Assembly: GCA_023014365.1 (NCBI GenBank)
Contig: JAEBUN010000066.1
Coordinates: 1 to 64,000 of the forward strand
Reading direction: 5' to 3'
Length of the DNA: 64,000 bases
From: Lepiota brunneoincarnata
Taxonomy: Eukaryota; Basidiomycota; Agaricomycetes; Agaricales; Agaricaceae
In this document: positions 35,978-47,742 of the stretch, piece by piece
How the letters are laid out: each line of letters starts with the position of its first letter
How positions within the stretch are numbered: position 1 is the stretch's first letter
Made by a program: the position numbers and the translations under genes
The notes under the pieces: model-generated
Database searches by the model: none
What the model saw: the letters and a program-made list of their open reading frames with translations, nothing else
What the model was told of the DNA's origin: nothing

Positions 35978-36682
35978 TGGGAGGAATGAAGTAGAGTCTG
36001 AGTGATAGGTGTAGATTGTGAGAGTTGTGAGGATGGTGTTACTGAAGCAGTATGGGTTGACATTGAGGGGGTTGGGCAAGTTCCATCACTTTCATTGAGA
36101 TCCATATTGGCTATTTGGGGGGTTAGCCCAGCTGGGGTAGCCATCATAGTGGAGGTAGTTATGGTGGGGGCAATGGTAGTGGTGGGAGGCTTAGATGTAG
36201 CAATGGGAGGAGTGAGAGAAGTGATAGTGGTGACTATAGGAGCAGCTATCATGATACCAGTGGAGTCAGTGGCTAAGACAGTGGAAGGAGCTATGGCTAC
36301 AGCAGTAGAGGCCATAGCCATAGTAGGAGGGGCTGCAGCTATAGCAGTTGAGGCTGTGGTTACAGTTGTAGGGATATTGGGAGCCACAGGGACAGCAGCT
36401 AATGCATGGGAAAATGTTTTGAGGGCTTGAATATATGGTAGGACAGCAATGGTAGCGGAATTTGTAGTAACAGTAGCAGCCATGGCCATTGATAGGCCTA
36501 CAAGAGGCTCAGATGAGTAAAGAGGTATATCAGGGGAGATATGGATAAGATCATTACTATCAAGCTCCTTTTCCTCCTCATTGCCACCAGTCAGAGCATT
36601 TTGTAGCTGTATTATCTGGCCTGGGTGGAATGCAAACTTCCCAGTTGCAATCTTGTCTCCAATAAGTGAGTGAACCTTGTTA

Positions 36683-38272
36683 CAGTGGGTCAAAAAACTG
36701 TCCCAATGTTTTCACCATTTGGAAAGATCAGCTAATAGTGGACCACGGTGATTATCTACACACTTGGGAAAATAGACAATGATAATATAGCATATTGGAA
36801 TCCTATATCCATTTAAACCACGTGATTCGTCCAAGAAGTAATGGATCAATTAATTATGTAAAATATTAACTCATTGGGACAGTTTTTTGACCCTCTGTCA
36901 TTTTCCTAATTAATACATTGTATAGTCTCCTTTTGCCTTGATAACTGCCTTGAGCCTTCTAGTCATGCTTTCTATAAGTTTTTGACACCTTTCTGCAGCA
37001 ATCCCATTCCACTTTACCACCAACCTGTCCCATAATTCATGTATTCCCTCAGATGGTTTCTCATATCCCTTCAACCAGTCCTTTGGGTATATCCAGAGGT
37101 GTCCAATGGAATTGGGGTCAGGGGATTGTGCAGGCTATAGTAGAATTCACATATTGTTATCTTCAAACCACTCTATTGCCCTTTTAGACTTGTATTTTGG
37201 GTCATTGTCCTACTGGAATACCTACTCTTCCTCCTCTATCTCCAAAGTTTCAAAACTGTTCACCATCCTATGCTCCAAAATCTCAGAGTACTGCTCTATT
37301 CTATAATCCCCTCAACCTCCACTAGCATTCCTACTCCTTTCCATCTCATAGCCAGCCATACCATAATATTACTACCACCTTCATGCTTAACAATAGGAAT
37401 AATAGTCTTGTCTGAGAGTCCTTCCCCCCTTATACATCTTTTTATATGACCCAAGCTTGTTGATTTTTGTTTCATCTGTGCATAATATCATTTTCTAACT
37501 TCTACTGTCCAATCCTTGTGCTTGTAGGCAATTTGAAGTGAGCAATTCCATGTTGCTTCTTAGGGAAAGACCATTAGTCATAACAACAAACCAGAAATTG
37601 TTCTTCTTGAGCATATTTCAGATTGTTTGAAGTGTGACAGGAGTAGGAAAGATAGGCTTGATGAATTGGGTAGCTTGAACAGCATTGTCCAGCTTCCCAG
37701 AAGTGATTTAGTCAATTATTGATTATTTATTCTGAGAAGATAGCATAGAGGATTGTCCTCCTTTATTGTTTTCCTCATCTTGATCAACTTCTTTCATGAT
37801 GTGCTCAGTAGTATTCTTGCTTAGACCAGTTTGGACTGAGTTTGTTGCAGGGAATAGCCATTCTGAAGAAGAGAAATGACTTGAGAGCACTGGGTAAAAG
37901 ATATAGTTTTTATGATGTAATAGTAAGACAAAAAGATGGTTGAAGTGATTTAAATGTGATCATGTGATATAGAAGAGGTCACATGACAATTTTTGTTATC
38001 CTCACACTTGATTTGGTATTGATTTGGCCTGTCCAACACCAGATTTCAGGAAAATGACAGAGGGTCAAAAAACTGTCCCAATGAGTTAATATTTTAAATA
38101 ATTAATTGATACATTACTTCTCGGACGAATCACGTGGTTTAAACGGATTCAGGATCCTAATATGCTATATTATCATCGACTATTTTCCCAAGTATTTATG
38201 TAATCACTGTGGTCCACTATTAGCTGATCTTTCCAAATGGTGAAAACATTGGGACAGTTTTTTGACCCACTG
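36683..38272 (-). mobile_element. Tc1/mariner element A, 1590 bp
   Basis: Flanked by TA (36681-36682 and 38273-38274). Ends are inverted repeats starting CAGTGGGTCAAAAAACTGTC; each arm is 215 bp (36683-36897 and 38058-38272). Each arm's inner edge repeats the terminal motif in inverted orientation (36872-36897 and 38058-38083). Inserted in the Harbinger Myb/SANT gene. Confidence 0.9.
36950..37900 (-). pseudogene. Tc1-like transposase remnant in element A
   Basis: Minus strand frames, broken by many stops, keep recognisable pieces: DWTVEVRK, GEGLSDKTIIPIVKHEGGS followed by NIMVW, and GVGMLVEVEGII, matching the catalytic core of Tc1-type transposases. More decayed than element B. Confidence 0.6.
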
Positions 38273-38441
38273 TATATGGTAGCCATTGCCTTCTAGACCA
38301 CTTCTTGAGAATAGTATGATCCTACGAGACATCAGTAAAGGATAAATGTATTTGAGATGATAAAACATACCTTTTTATTCATAGTCTTGGCATACTCCTT
38401 GAATGTTCTCTGATCCTCAGGATCCATGTACATAAGTGAGC

Positions 38442-39101
38442 TGTCATATCCATGCCAAACCCAGAGCTTAACCATTATACTTCAGCTTCTCGACTCCACA
38501 TGCGCTCCACATAACAACCCTCTGCCCTCCAACTCGGCCCCGACTTGCTCCAACTGTAACCCATTGCCCCAATCATGCAACCATCTCTGCACATGCCATG
38601 GTCACCTGACCCTCAGTGCTACTTTCCAGTTCTCCATTCTCCATCCATAACCAAGAGATGTTATCAGTCTCCATACCTGTATCAGTCTCCATTCCATTTG
38701 TAATCCATTTGTAATCCATTTGTAACCATATCAGTCTCCACTTCGCTCCATCCGTAGTCAGTATGAGTCATAGTTTGTAAGACCAGTAGTATATATACCA
38801 TAGGTACTTGACTTGTACTCCTCAGTCTGATAATCAAATCGAGCAGCGGACCAGCTCCCTGTTCCATACCCTCTCCTCTCTTCTGCCTTGCTCTGCTTTG
38901 GCTCTGACTTCCTGAAATATGGACTAGGACAGCAGGAGGGCACAGCACATAAGCTGAGGCCGCAAGTCCAACCCCCTGCCTGAAGTACTCCACCTCGGTC
39001 CCAAAGTCTACATACTGACTTTGCCCTGTCCCCTGGTTACCTTATATCAAGGATACCACCCTGACCCTCCGCTTTGGTCCCAACCTGCACTGGCTCTAAC
39101 A
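38442..39101 (+). repeat. Gypsy-1 5' LTR
   Basis: 660 bp, TGTCATATCCATGCC... to ...TGGCTCTAACA; partner of 46039-46698. Confidence 0.95.
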
Positions 39102-39154
39102 GTATTATCAGACTCAAAATCCTCCTGTCCACCACACTCTGAATTTTTCTAACC

Positions 39155-40790
39155 ATGGTCTCTCAAACAGTTACCCGTACTCGCACTCTGGTAACTCCAG
39201 CCACTCGCTGTAGCAAACACATCATTCAACAATCTCCTTCTGAGGAACTGCAACCTGACTCCCCAAGGGCTTCTCGCTCTCACTGACAACTGGTTGCACC
39301 CTTGACTCCAGACCAGTTCTCCCAAGATATACAACCCTCACTATTCCAGACCCCTGACAGCCCTGACAATGGCCCTGACCCCAATCCTGATCCCAGTGAC
39401 CCTGGTGATCCCGACGACTACCCTGACAATGGGGATGGGCCCCTGGGCAATGACAAACCATCAGACAATGGCGACAACAACAACAACATCCTACCTGGCA
39501 ACAACCGAGACAACCATGATAGACTCCTGCTCTGAGTTTTCCAATGCATAGCTGACCAAATGGATGGCCATGGGAACTCTCAAGTCCCACAGCCTCCCCG
39601 AACTCCCTGTACCCAAGCTCACAAACCTAACATCTTTACAGGTTCTGACCCTGCCAAACTCAAACCCTTCCTCTTCCAATGTCAGCTCTACTTCTGTACT
39701 AACCTGGCCCAGTTTGCTATCCCTGCCACCAAGGTCAACTTTGCATTGACATACCTTATGGGTGTGGCCCAGCAACACTTCGAAATCGGCCTCAACAAGG
39801 CCGACAACCACGGAATAATGCATGACTGGATCAAGGACTGGGACCAGTTCACCCTGGAACTGCAGACCAATTTTGGTCCTGCAGATCTGACCGGAGAAGC
39901 TGCTGAGCAGCTTGACTCCCTCCGAATGCGCTATGACGAGAAGATCGCTGTCTACAACGTCGACTTTCTCTGCCTAGCTGGCCAACTCCACTGGGGTGAT
40001 GAAGTATTTTGTCACCGCTACTACAAAGGCCTCCCACTGTGAACCCCTACAGGTTGTAATTTACGTCAGAAATAGTCAAGAAGTGAGAATTACACCAGAT
40101 AGTGCTGTTTTTGAGAGAGTACATAATAATGACATTTTGATAATTACACCAGATAACGCCATTTTTCTGAATAAAGGTCGTAATTCTTTAATAATTCGAT
40201 GTGAATTATGACACAGCCACCACATTTTTCGACGTAAATTACGACTGGTAGGGGTTCACAGTGTCCCCAACCACATCCAGGACATCCTGTCCAATCGGCC
40301 TGACAGCAAACCCGACACCTTCATTGAAATGTGGGCAGCAGTGATGAAGATTGATGCCCGCTATTGGGAACGCCAGTGCGAGAAGGCCCATGCCAAAGCT
40401 GCTTCGGACCCAACTGCCTCTAGGAAACCTGGAGGCAATCCATCCCCATCCACCTCATCCAACACACAACCTGCCGCCAAGCCTGCCAACAGTAACAACA
40501 AAGGCAGCACCCCCAACAACAACAACTTCAAGGGTACTCCGCCCAACCCATCCACCAGTCAGAAATTGGCCCTGCCCAAATCCGACCTTACTAGTAAACT
40601 TGGTAAGGATGGTAAATTAACCCCCAAGGAATGTCAATGACATTTCAACAATAACCTCTGCCTTGTCTGTGCAGATCCCAATCACAGGGCTGCCAACTGC
40701 TACAAGAAGAAATTCCCTGATGCCAAGGCTAAAGGCCGACAGGCTCAGCTCCCTGAGACAGACGTGCTGGTTCTCCCAAGCTTGGAAAAA
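39155..40790 (+). pseudogene. Gypsy-1 gag
   Basis: From MVSQTVTRTRTLVT through an Asp/Pro/Asn-rich region to a capsid-like core (KPNIFTGSDPAKLKPFLFQC, WDQFTLELQTNFGP, EAAEQLDSLRM) and, after an inserted MITE, NHIQDILSNRPDS and a CCHC zinc knuckle CLVCADPNHRAANC. Stops (TGA/TAG) in several places and the MITE make it non-functional. Gag packages element RNA into particles. Confidence 0.85.
40035..40263. mobile_element. CACTG-type MITE, 229 bp, inside gag
   Basis: Terminal inverted repeats CACTGTGAACCCCTAC / complement at 40248-40263, with a second inner inverted match (taatttacg / cgtaaatta). The 3 bp duplication tcc (40032-40034 and 40264-40266) is consistent with removal restoring the frame GLPNHIQDIL. 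CACTR ends with a 3 bp duplication are typical of CACTA/EnSpm-type elements. No coding capacity. Confidence 0.8.
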
Positions 40791-40870
40791 TAGTCGGTGG
40801 TCCTCAGGCCTCTGCATAGACTGAGGATCGTATTGAACTCTGCTGTGCTCCAGAGAGTTTCCATCTCAAT

Positions 40871-43800
40871 GTGTCCACTCTTTCCAACCCGAACTCCTTT
40901 CATATCACATTAACTTCTCCTTTAATTACTTCTGTATCTTCTGTCTCCGCTTCCATACTCTCCACTTCAGACCCAATTTCTACAATGGACAATGTAGTTA
41001 GTTCTGATTTCTCTTCTCTTTCTCCTTTCAAAGCTCTTGTTGATAGCAGTTCTACTCACTGTTTTGTGGACTCATCTTTTGTTTGTTCTCATAGTATTCC
41101 AACCTTGTCCATCCCAGCTATTGAACTTCAGTTATTTGATGGGACCTCAAATGCCTACATTACAGAGCTTGTGCAACTGCCTGTATCCTTCCCCTCCAGT
41201 AAATCTATCATTTTGGACACTTATGTCACCCGGCTCAACTCTTCCTGTTCTGTGGTCTTAGGACATAACTGGCTCACCTGCTACAATCCATTGATTGACT
41301 GGGCTTTGGGCAGTATCACTTTCTGGCCATCCCTACTCAAGAATCCTGCTTCCATCCCTACCTGTGTCGCACCCACATCAGCCCTGCCTATGGCCACCCC
41401 TGACACTCCTGACCTAGGTTCACCGCCCCTGTCTGGGATCTTGTCCCAATCTGTCCCCCTTGCAAAGCCACACATATCCCTGATAAACACTCCTGCCTTT
41501 ATCCATGCTGCCAAGCTCCCGGGCTCCCAACAATTCTGAATCAACCTCTCTACTGCCTCCGCATCAGCCACGTCTTCTTCTGTCTCCAAAGACCCAGCTG
41601 ACCTCTTGTCCATTCCCGAGGAATACCACAAGTTTGCTGATGTTTTCAGTAAATCACATACTGACACACTTGCTCCACACCGCCCTTACAACCTCCAGAT
41701 TAACCTAGAGGACAGTGGTCAGCCTCTGGTCGGTACCATTTACTCTCTTTCACAATCAGAGCTTGGAGCTCTACATGACTTCATTGACAAACATTTATCT
41801 ATTGGCTTCATTTGCCCCTCCACTTCTCCTCATGGAGCCCCAGTCCTCTTTGTAAAGAAAAAGGATGGCTCCCTCCATTTATGTGTTGATTTGAGAGGTC
41901 TCAACTGTATTACCAAGAAGGATTGCTACCCCCTTCTGCTCATCTCCGACCCCTTAGACTCCCCTCACAAAGCCCACATATATACCAAAATTGACCTCCA
42001 TCATGCTTACCATCTGGTCCACGTTGCTGATGGTGACAAATGGAAGACCGCCTTTTGGACCCGCTATGGCTCCTTCGAATGGATGGTCATGCCTTTCAGC
42101 CTCACCAACGCCCCCACCACCTTCCAGCAGTTCATGAACAATATATTCAAGGACATGCTCAATGTCTGCATTACTATCTACCTTGACAACATTCTGATAT
42201 ACTCCGACAATCATAGTATCCATTGTGACCAAGTCAAGGAGGTCCTCAAGCAGCTTCGACAACACGGTCTATATGCCTGCCCCGACAAATGCCAGTTCCA
42301 CTCCGACACAGTGGAATACCTCAGCTACATTCTTTCCCCTGATGGTCTCTGAATGGACCAATCTAAGGTCAAGACCATCCAGGAGTGGCCTGAACCTAAG
42401 AAAGTCAAGGACATCCAGTCCTTCTTAGGTTTCGCTAATTTCTATCATCGCTTCATTCATGGTTATTCCAACATTGTTGTTCCACTCACCTGCCTCACCT
42501 GCAAAGATGTGAAATGGAATTTCACCAACGAATACCGCAAAGCCTTCAGTTCCCTGAAGGAAGCATTCATATCCACCCCCATTCTCACTCCTTGGGCCCC
42601 CAATGCTCAGATCATTGTCAAGACCAACGCCTCCAACTACGCCCTTGCGGCTATCCTCTCTATCATCACCAATGATGGGGAAGTTCACCCCATTGCATTC
42701 CATTCCCACACCTTTAACACAGCCAAACTTAATTATGACACCCATGACAAGGAACTCCTGGTGATATTTGAGGCTTTTTGTATCTGGTGGCACTATCTTG
42801 AGGGTGCCCCTCTTACTATTGATGTAGTCACTGACCACAAAAACCTCAAATACTTCTGCACCACCAAGATCCTTACTCGCCGCTAAGCTCATTGGTCCGA
42901 GTTCCTGTCCCAATTCCACCTTGTCATCCGGTTCTGACCTGGCTGCCTCAGCACCAAGCCTGATGCCCTAACTTGACGATGGGACATCTACCCTAAAGGG
43001 GGGAATAGCGACTATGCATCAGTCAACCCCCACAACTTCTGGCCCATGTTCACTCATGAACAGCTTGCAGCCTCCATCCATGCCACCACTCTTTACGCCC
43101 CTTCCCTTTGCACAGCTGTAGTCATGGACCTCGATCAGCTACACCACGATATCCTCACTGCCCTACCAGCAGATCCGATTGCTTCCACCCACCTTGCCAG
43201 CCCAGAAGGCTGTTGGTCAGTTAATGATAAAGGTTTCCTCCTCTTAGACGACAGAATCTACATCCCTGATGCTGACAATCTCTGACTTTAGGTTCTCCAG
43301 TACAAGCATGATCATGTCCTAGCTGGCCACTTCAGTCAGAATAAAACGCTGGTACTCATCCGGTGTGAATACACTTGGCCTAGTGTCTGCACCTTTGTCA
43401 AAGATTTCTGTAAGTCTTGTGTCACCTGTATGAGGTCTAAACCCCAGCACTACCACCCCTACAGTCTCCTTAAACAACTCCCCATTCCCAAACGCCCTTG
43501 GAACTCAATCTCCATGGACTTCATCGAGAAACTCCCCACCTCCTCTGGCTATAATGCCATCCTAGTAATAGTCGACAGACTCACCAAGCAATCCTTATTC
43601 ATCCCCACCTATGATACCATCACCTCCTCCAACCTCGCCCACCTATTTGTCCTCCATGTCTTCTCCAAGCACAGCATACCTGAACATGTTACCTCCGACC
43701 GCAGCTCCAAATTTGTCTCTCACTTCTTCCACTCATTGGGACAAGCCCTCAACATGAAACTACACTTCACTTTGGGCTACCACCCAGAAGGCAATGGACA

Positions 43801-44618
43801 GATGGAATGTACCAACCAGACCCTGGAACAATATCTCCAGGTCTATTGTAACTACCAACAGGACAATTGGTCCGAATTACTACCACTAGCTGAGTTTGCT
43901 TACAACAACACTCCTAGTGCCACCACCGGTATCTCCCTGTTCTTCGCTAATAAAGGATACCATCCAAACATCACAGTTCATCCTGAACACGATCTCGCCT
44001 CCACTCGGGCCTGCCATTTTGTGGTTGATCTTGACGACCTACATACCACCTTGAAGTCAGAAATAGTGTTAGCCCAGCAATGATACCAGACCTCCACTGA
44101 TGCCTGCTGTCTCCTGGCTCTGGACTTCAAGGTTGGGCAAAAAGTGTTCGTTAAAGCTCAGTTCTTCTGCACCACCTGTCCCTCCAAAAAACACTCCAAA
44201 AAGTTCCTTGGACCCTATGAGATCATCACCCAAGCAGGTACCCACTCCTTCACCCTCTGACTCCCTGACTCCATGCATGGAGTACACCCAGTTTTCCATG
44301 CATGGAGTACACCCAGTTTTCCATGTTTCTATGCCCGAACCGGCCACACCTAATACCATACCCACCTGATTGGACCTGCCACCTGCACCTGTTTCTATTG
44401 ACAGCAAACCCAAATACGAGATTGCTTGCATCATCGACTCAAAGATTGATTGGCGCTGCACATACAAACTCCTCTACAAAGTCATTTGGTTAGGCTATGA
44501 AGACACCAAAGAAGAGTCTTCATGGTTACCGGCTACCAAGCTTGAACATGCCATAGATCTAGTAGAGGCTTTCCATTCCTCTTACCCCACTAAGCCCAGC
44601 CCCCTCCATTCACTCTGA
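40871..44618 (+). pseudogene. Gypsy-1 pol: protease, RT, RNase H, integrase, chromodomain
   Basis: Protease ALVDSSSTHCFVD (active DSG changed to DSS). RT (41606-42350) with TKIDLHHAYHLV and YLDNILIYSD (YLDD changed to YLDN). RNase H (42353-42890) with DKELLVIFEAF and DHKNLKYF. Integrase (43290-44080) with HHCC remnant, SMDFIEKLP, SDRSSKFVS and GNGQMECTNQTLEQYL. Chromodomain (44370-44618) with KLLYKVIWLGYEDTKEESSW. Stops fall at LSPDGL*M, RR*AHWSEF, F*PGCLS, ALT*RWD and others, where Arg or Gln is expected. Confidence 0.92.
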
Positions 44619-45178
44619 GTTTTCCACTGATCACCCATCACACCAAGAAACAACAAGATTTATCAAAAAAAAAAACAACAAAAACTACTACCAAATTACT
44701 TATCATCTCCAGAGGGGCTGGGTGACTGTGCAGCATCATCTTCCATCAAGCCCCAATGCTCTCCTCCGAACCCTCTGTCTCCATAACATTTCCACTCGAC
44801 CAATTATGATCCACCTGCACCTCCCAATGCCGCAGTTGCTCGTAACAGCCTGCCACCTGCTCCACCTTGTCCACCTTCTCCCCCAATTGAGCGATGGACC
44901 ACTTGAGTTGTACCTCCAGGATGTTGACCTTCTTGACAGTCTCCTAGTGTTTTTCCTCGATGAGCTATTTCAACTCTACAACACCCACTGATTAGCGTAC
45001 ATCACAATACAGGACTCCTTACTTACCCTCAAACTGTTGGCCTGACAACCCACCAGCCCCACTCAGTTCTGTCTCCTCTTGGCTTCCGCATCATTTCTTC
45101 ATTTTACTACACTGATGGCAACTCCTGGTGTTACTAAAACCCTATCAGTATGTATCCTGAAAACCTTCAAAAAACAAC

Positions 45179-45904
45179 TCACCCACCGGTGACCTTGCAC
45201 TGGACCCCATCTCGCTCACACCTCCAGCAGGGGTTCTCACCCCTGAATATATTTGCATGGCCCCATCGTGGGGCCGCCCTCGCCCTTGCTTTTCCCTTAC
45301 CCCCTGTATACCTGGAGTCCTCCTCCTCCTCCTCCTCCTCATTTTCCGTCTTGTCACTACCCGTGTAATCAGATTCCGACTCCTCTGTATCTACCTCCAT
45401 CGGTTCTTCCGGCAGGCAGCTTGACAAAGCCCCTGCAGTAGTTGCAATGAGCCTGGCCCAAATCACCCGACACTCTGCCTTGGCAGCCTCATCTTGTTGC
45501 CACCTGATCTCTTCTGCCAGGTGCTCCCTCACCCACTCCTCCACTTGTCACTGATGCAGCACTATCAGCTGCTGCCACTCCTCCTCCTCCAACATCTTGA
45601 TTTCCAGCCGCTCCTGCTCCTCTCACTCAGCCCTCCCTCAGCAGTTGCACCTTGCGCTGTAGGAATTGGTGATTTCAGCAAACTGATGGAATGCCAACTT
45701 CCGAGATCACATGACTGCCTCACGGATGCCACATTGTAGCTAGAATATATGCACCTAGTCTATGAGTAGATACCCTTGTCTGTTTACTCCCCACCCTGCT
45801 GTTGTTTTGCTCTCGCTAATATACGTTGTTGTTTATCCACCCTCTTGAGCTTGTTTCAACATGCGCTCTGCAGTGGTCGGTTGTTGGGATGGTTGTCTGC
45901 TCAT
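45179..45904 (-). pseudogene. Antisense ORF at the 3' end of Gypsy-1: coiled-coil, acidic, Cys-motif protein
   Basis: Minus strand, opposite to gag-pol. Possible start MSRQPSQQPTTAERK at 45904, interrupted by the solo LTR at 45658-45861, then a Glu/Arg/Leu/Gln-rich coiled-coil region (EQERLEIK, EEEEWQQLIVLHQ, VEEWVREHLAEEIRWQQDE). Next come ALSSCLPEEPMEVD, an acidic tract (TENEEEEEEEDS) and a cysteine motif CWRCERDGVQC (C-x2-C-x6-C) followed by a GTGAGT donor at about 45184, so a second exon with more cysteines may follow. Two TGA stops. It resembles a fungal protein type with CxxCxxxxxxC cysteine pairs; function unknown. Confidence 0.55.
45658..45861 (+). mobile_element. Solo-LTR-like element, copy 4 (204 bp)
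   Basis: TGTAGGAATTGGTGATTTC... to ...TTGTTTCAACA with a perfect duplication tgcgc (45653-45657 and 45862-45866), inside Gypsy-1 and inside its antisense ORF. Confidence 0.87.
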
Positions 45905-46022
45905 GGGAGTATGAGGTTAAGTTGTGCTCTCCCAACCCAAACCAGTTCACTCTGTTTTTTATACCCTGGCAGAGTTTTCCAATGGGCCCCAGTCTAGATC
46001 ACCTAGGGCCTTGAGGCTTGGC

Positions 46023-46037
46023 CCTAAAGGGGGGGCA
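46023..46037 (+). other. Gypsy-1 polypurine tract
   Basis: Purine-rich aaaggggggg just before the 3' LTR at 46039, the usual plus-strand priming site position. Confidence 0.6.
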
Positions 46038-46038
46038 C

Positions 46039-46698
46039 TGTCATATCCATGCCAAACCCAGAGCTTAACCATTATACTTTGGCTTCTCAACTCCATGTGC
46101 GCTCCACATAACAACCCTCTGCCCTCTGACTCAGCCCCAACTCACTCCAACCATAACCCATTGCCCCGATCATGCAACCATCTCTGCACATGCTGTGGTC
46201 ACCTGACCCTTGGTGCTACTTTCCAGTTCTCTATTCTCTGTCCATAACCAAGAGATGTTATCAGTCTCCATACCTGTACCGGTCTCCATTCCATTTGTAA
46301 TCCATTTGTAATCCATTTGTAACCATATCGGTCTCCACTTTGCTCCGTCCATAGTCAGTACAAGTCATAGTTTGTAAGACCAGTAGTATATATACTGTAG
46401 GTACTTGACTTGTATTCCTCAGTCTGATAATCAAATCAAGCAGCAGACCAGCTCCCTGTTCCATATCCTCTCCTCTCTTCTGCCTCACTCCACTTCGGCT
46501 CTGACTTCCTGAAATACAGACTAGGACAGCAGGAGGGCACAGCACATAAGCTGAGGCTGCAAGTCCAACCCCCCGCCCGAAGTACTCTGCCTTGGTTCCA
46601 AAGTCTACATACTGACTTCACCCTGTCCCCCGGTTACCTTATATCAAGGATACCACCCTGACCCTCCACTTCAGTCCCAACCTGCACCAGCTCTAACA
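46039..46698 (+). repeat. Gypsy-1 3' LTR
   Basis: 660 bp, same ends as the 5' LTR; followed by tgagc. Confidence 0.95.
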
Positions 46699-47742
46699 TG
46701 AGCCTGGAGTGCCCCCACTACCTGAGCAACCTGCACTACATCTGTGAATGACCTGGAACATATGCTTTATCTGTGTATATGGTCAATATAAGTAAAGGGG
46801 GCTATGACGTGCACCTACTGAGCCCCACTGAGTCTTCACCTGCTCAGATGTTAGGTTCTTGCGGGCTGCTCCATAATCTGGGTGAGATCGCAGGTGATCT
46901 GCAGCTTGTCCAAAATGGCTTTCTTGAAGACTGTCAAGGCCCTTTGTAATGACCTCATCATACAAAAAATCAACAAGGAGATCTTGCTCCTGCTGACTCC
47001 AATTGGCTTACTTTGGGGCAGACTGAGTCCTGGTGTAGTACTGGAAAGATTTGCCACCAGAAGACTCAGCAAGATTCAGTGCAGGATTCCTAGCTGTCAC
47101 CTTGGATTTTTTCATCTGGATAGTAGCTTGATTTGTGAGGATGTGGTTGAGTGTGAGAGGAACAAATTGAAGAACCACCTCCATTGTGTGGAGGAGAATA
47201 GCATGACAAGACTCTCTGTTATGTGGGGGCCACATGGTGAGCATGACAGTCTACTCATCACTTTCCAACCACAACACTGGATTTCAGCCTCCACCAGGTG
47301 AACACTGAATGGCACGACCAGCAGCAAACAACCAAACATGCATGACCTCATGCACATGTCTGGTTTGGGTTGCTGACTTAATTACTGAACAGGCTCTAAG
47401 TGACAATGTTACCTGGGTTAGGGGTTCACTCTTGAGTAGCACAGTGTTCAAGGCAAGATGTCTATACAGACTTGATCTTGTCCTACTAGGTGTGACTTGG
47501 AGACAACAGAGCACTATAAGTCCAGCCGGTTATGGCAAAGAGGTATAGGAGGCAAGAACTTTATAACACTAAGATAAGGATACATGATAATGTACTGTAT
47601 CCTTATATACTACTGAGTGTGGCTATGCTCCTACTATATAAAGATCTGGACCAGAGTAATTATGAGTCAGAGATAAGAGAGTGAGTCATAAACTAATTAT
47701 AGTCCTTCTGATGTACACTACTGATTGTTTCAGAGTGACATA

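Larger units (their letters stand above)
38442..46698 (+). mobile_element. Ty3/Gypsy retrotransposon Gypsy-1, complete structure, 8257 bp
   Basis: Two LTRs of equal length (660 bp; TGTCAT...CTAACA), a 5 bp target duplication tgagc (38437-38441 and 46699-46703), gag, then protease-RT-RNase H-integrase order, a chromodomain, a polypurine tract and an antisense ORF. It is inserted in the Harbinger Myb/SANT gene. The LTRs differ mostly by transitions (for example cagcttctcgactcc against tggcttctcaactcc), so it is not recent or has mutated fast. Confidence 0.95.
35363..47244 (-). pseudogene. Harbinger Myb/SANT-like protein gene, split by three insertions
   Basis: Read on the minus strand. The N-terminus lies at 47244-46783: a Myb/SANT-like domain with WSQQEQDLLVDFL, FGQAADHLRSHP and NLTSEQVKTQWGS, with one TAA before it where Gln is expected. 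The next part (MYMDPEDQRTFKEYAKTMNK) is at 38430-38350, beyond the Gypsy insertion. Then comes a spacer holding the Tc1 element, then 36678-35983, a long Thr/Ala/Pro-rich region, the solo LTR at 35804-35977, and the C-terminus KIDQVEYLIWNTPGFSMS ending at 35363. In PIF/Harbinger elements this protein helps the nuclease bind and enter the nucleus. Confidence 0.78.
33443..47396. mobile_element. PIF/Harbinger DNA transposon, nested and degenerate
   Basis: Perfect 14 bp terminal inverted repeats (GAGCCTGTTCAGTA at 33443-33456 and its complement ending at 47396). The 3 bp target duplication TAA (33440-33442 and 47397-47399) is the usual Harbinger target. It carries the two expected convergent genes: a DDE nuclease (+) and a Myb/SANT-like DNA-binding protein (-). 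Without later insertions (Tc1 at 36683, solo LTR at 35804, Gypsy at 38442) the element is about 3.9-4.1 kb, normal for this superfamily. Both genes have stops, so it is not autonomous now. Confidence 0.9.

Noticed and set aside
36002..36430. 142-codon plus frame rich in Val, Gly and Ala
   Set aside because: Antisense shadow of the Thr/Ala-rich low-complexity region of the Harbinger Myb/SANT gene.
39302..39535. Asp/Pro/Asn-rich frame as a separate calcium-binding-like protein
   Set aside because: It is the low-complexity N-terminal part of Gypsy-1 gag, in frame with the downstream capsid-like region.
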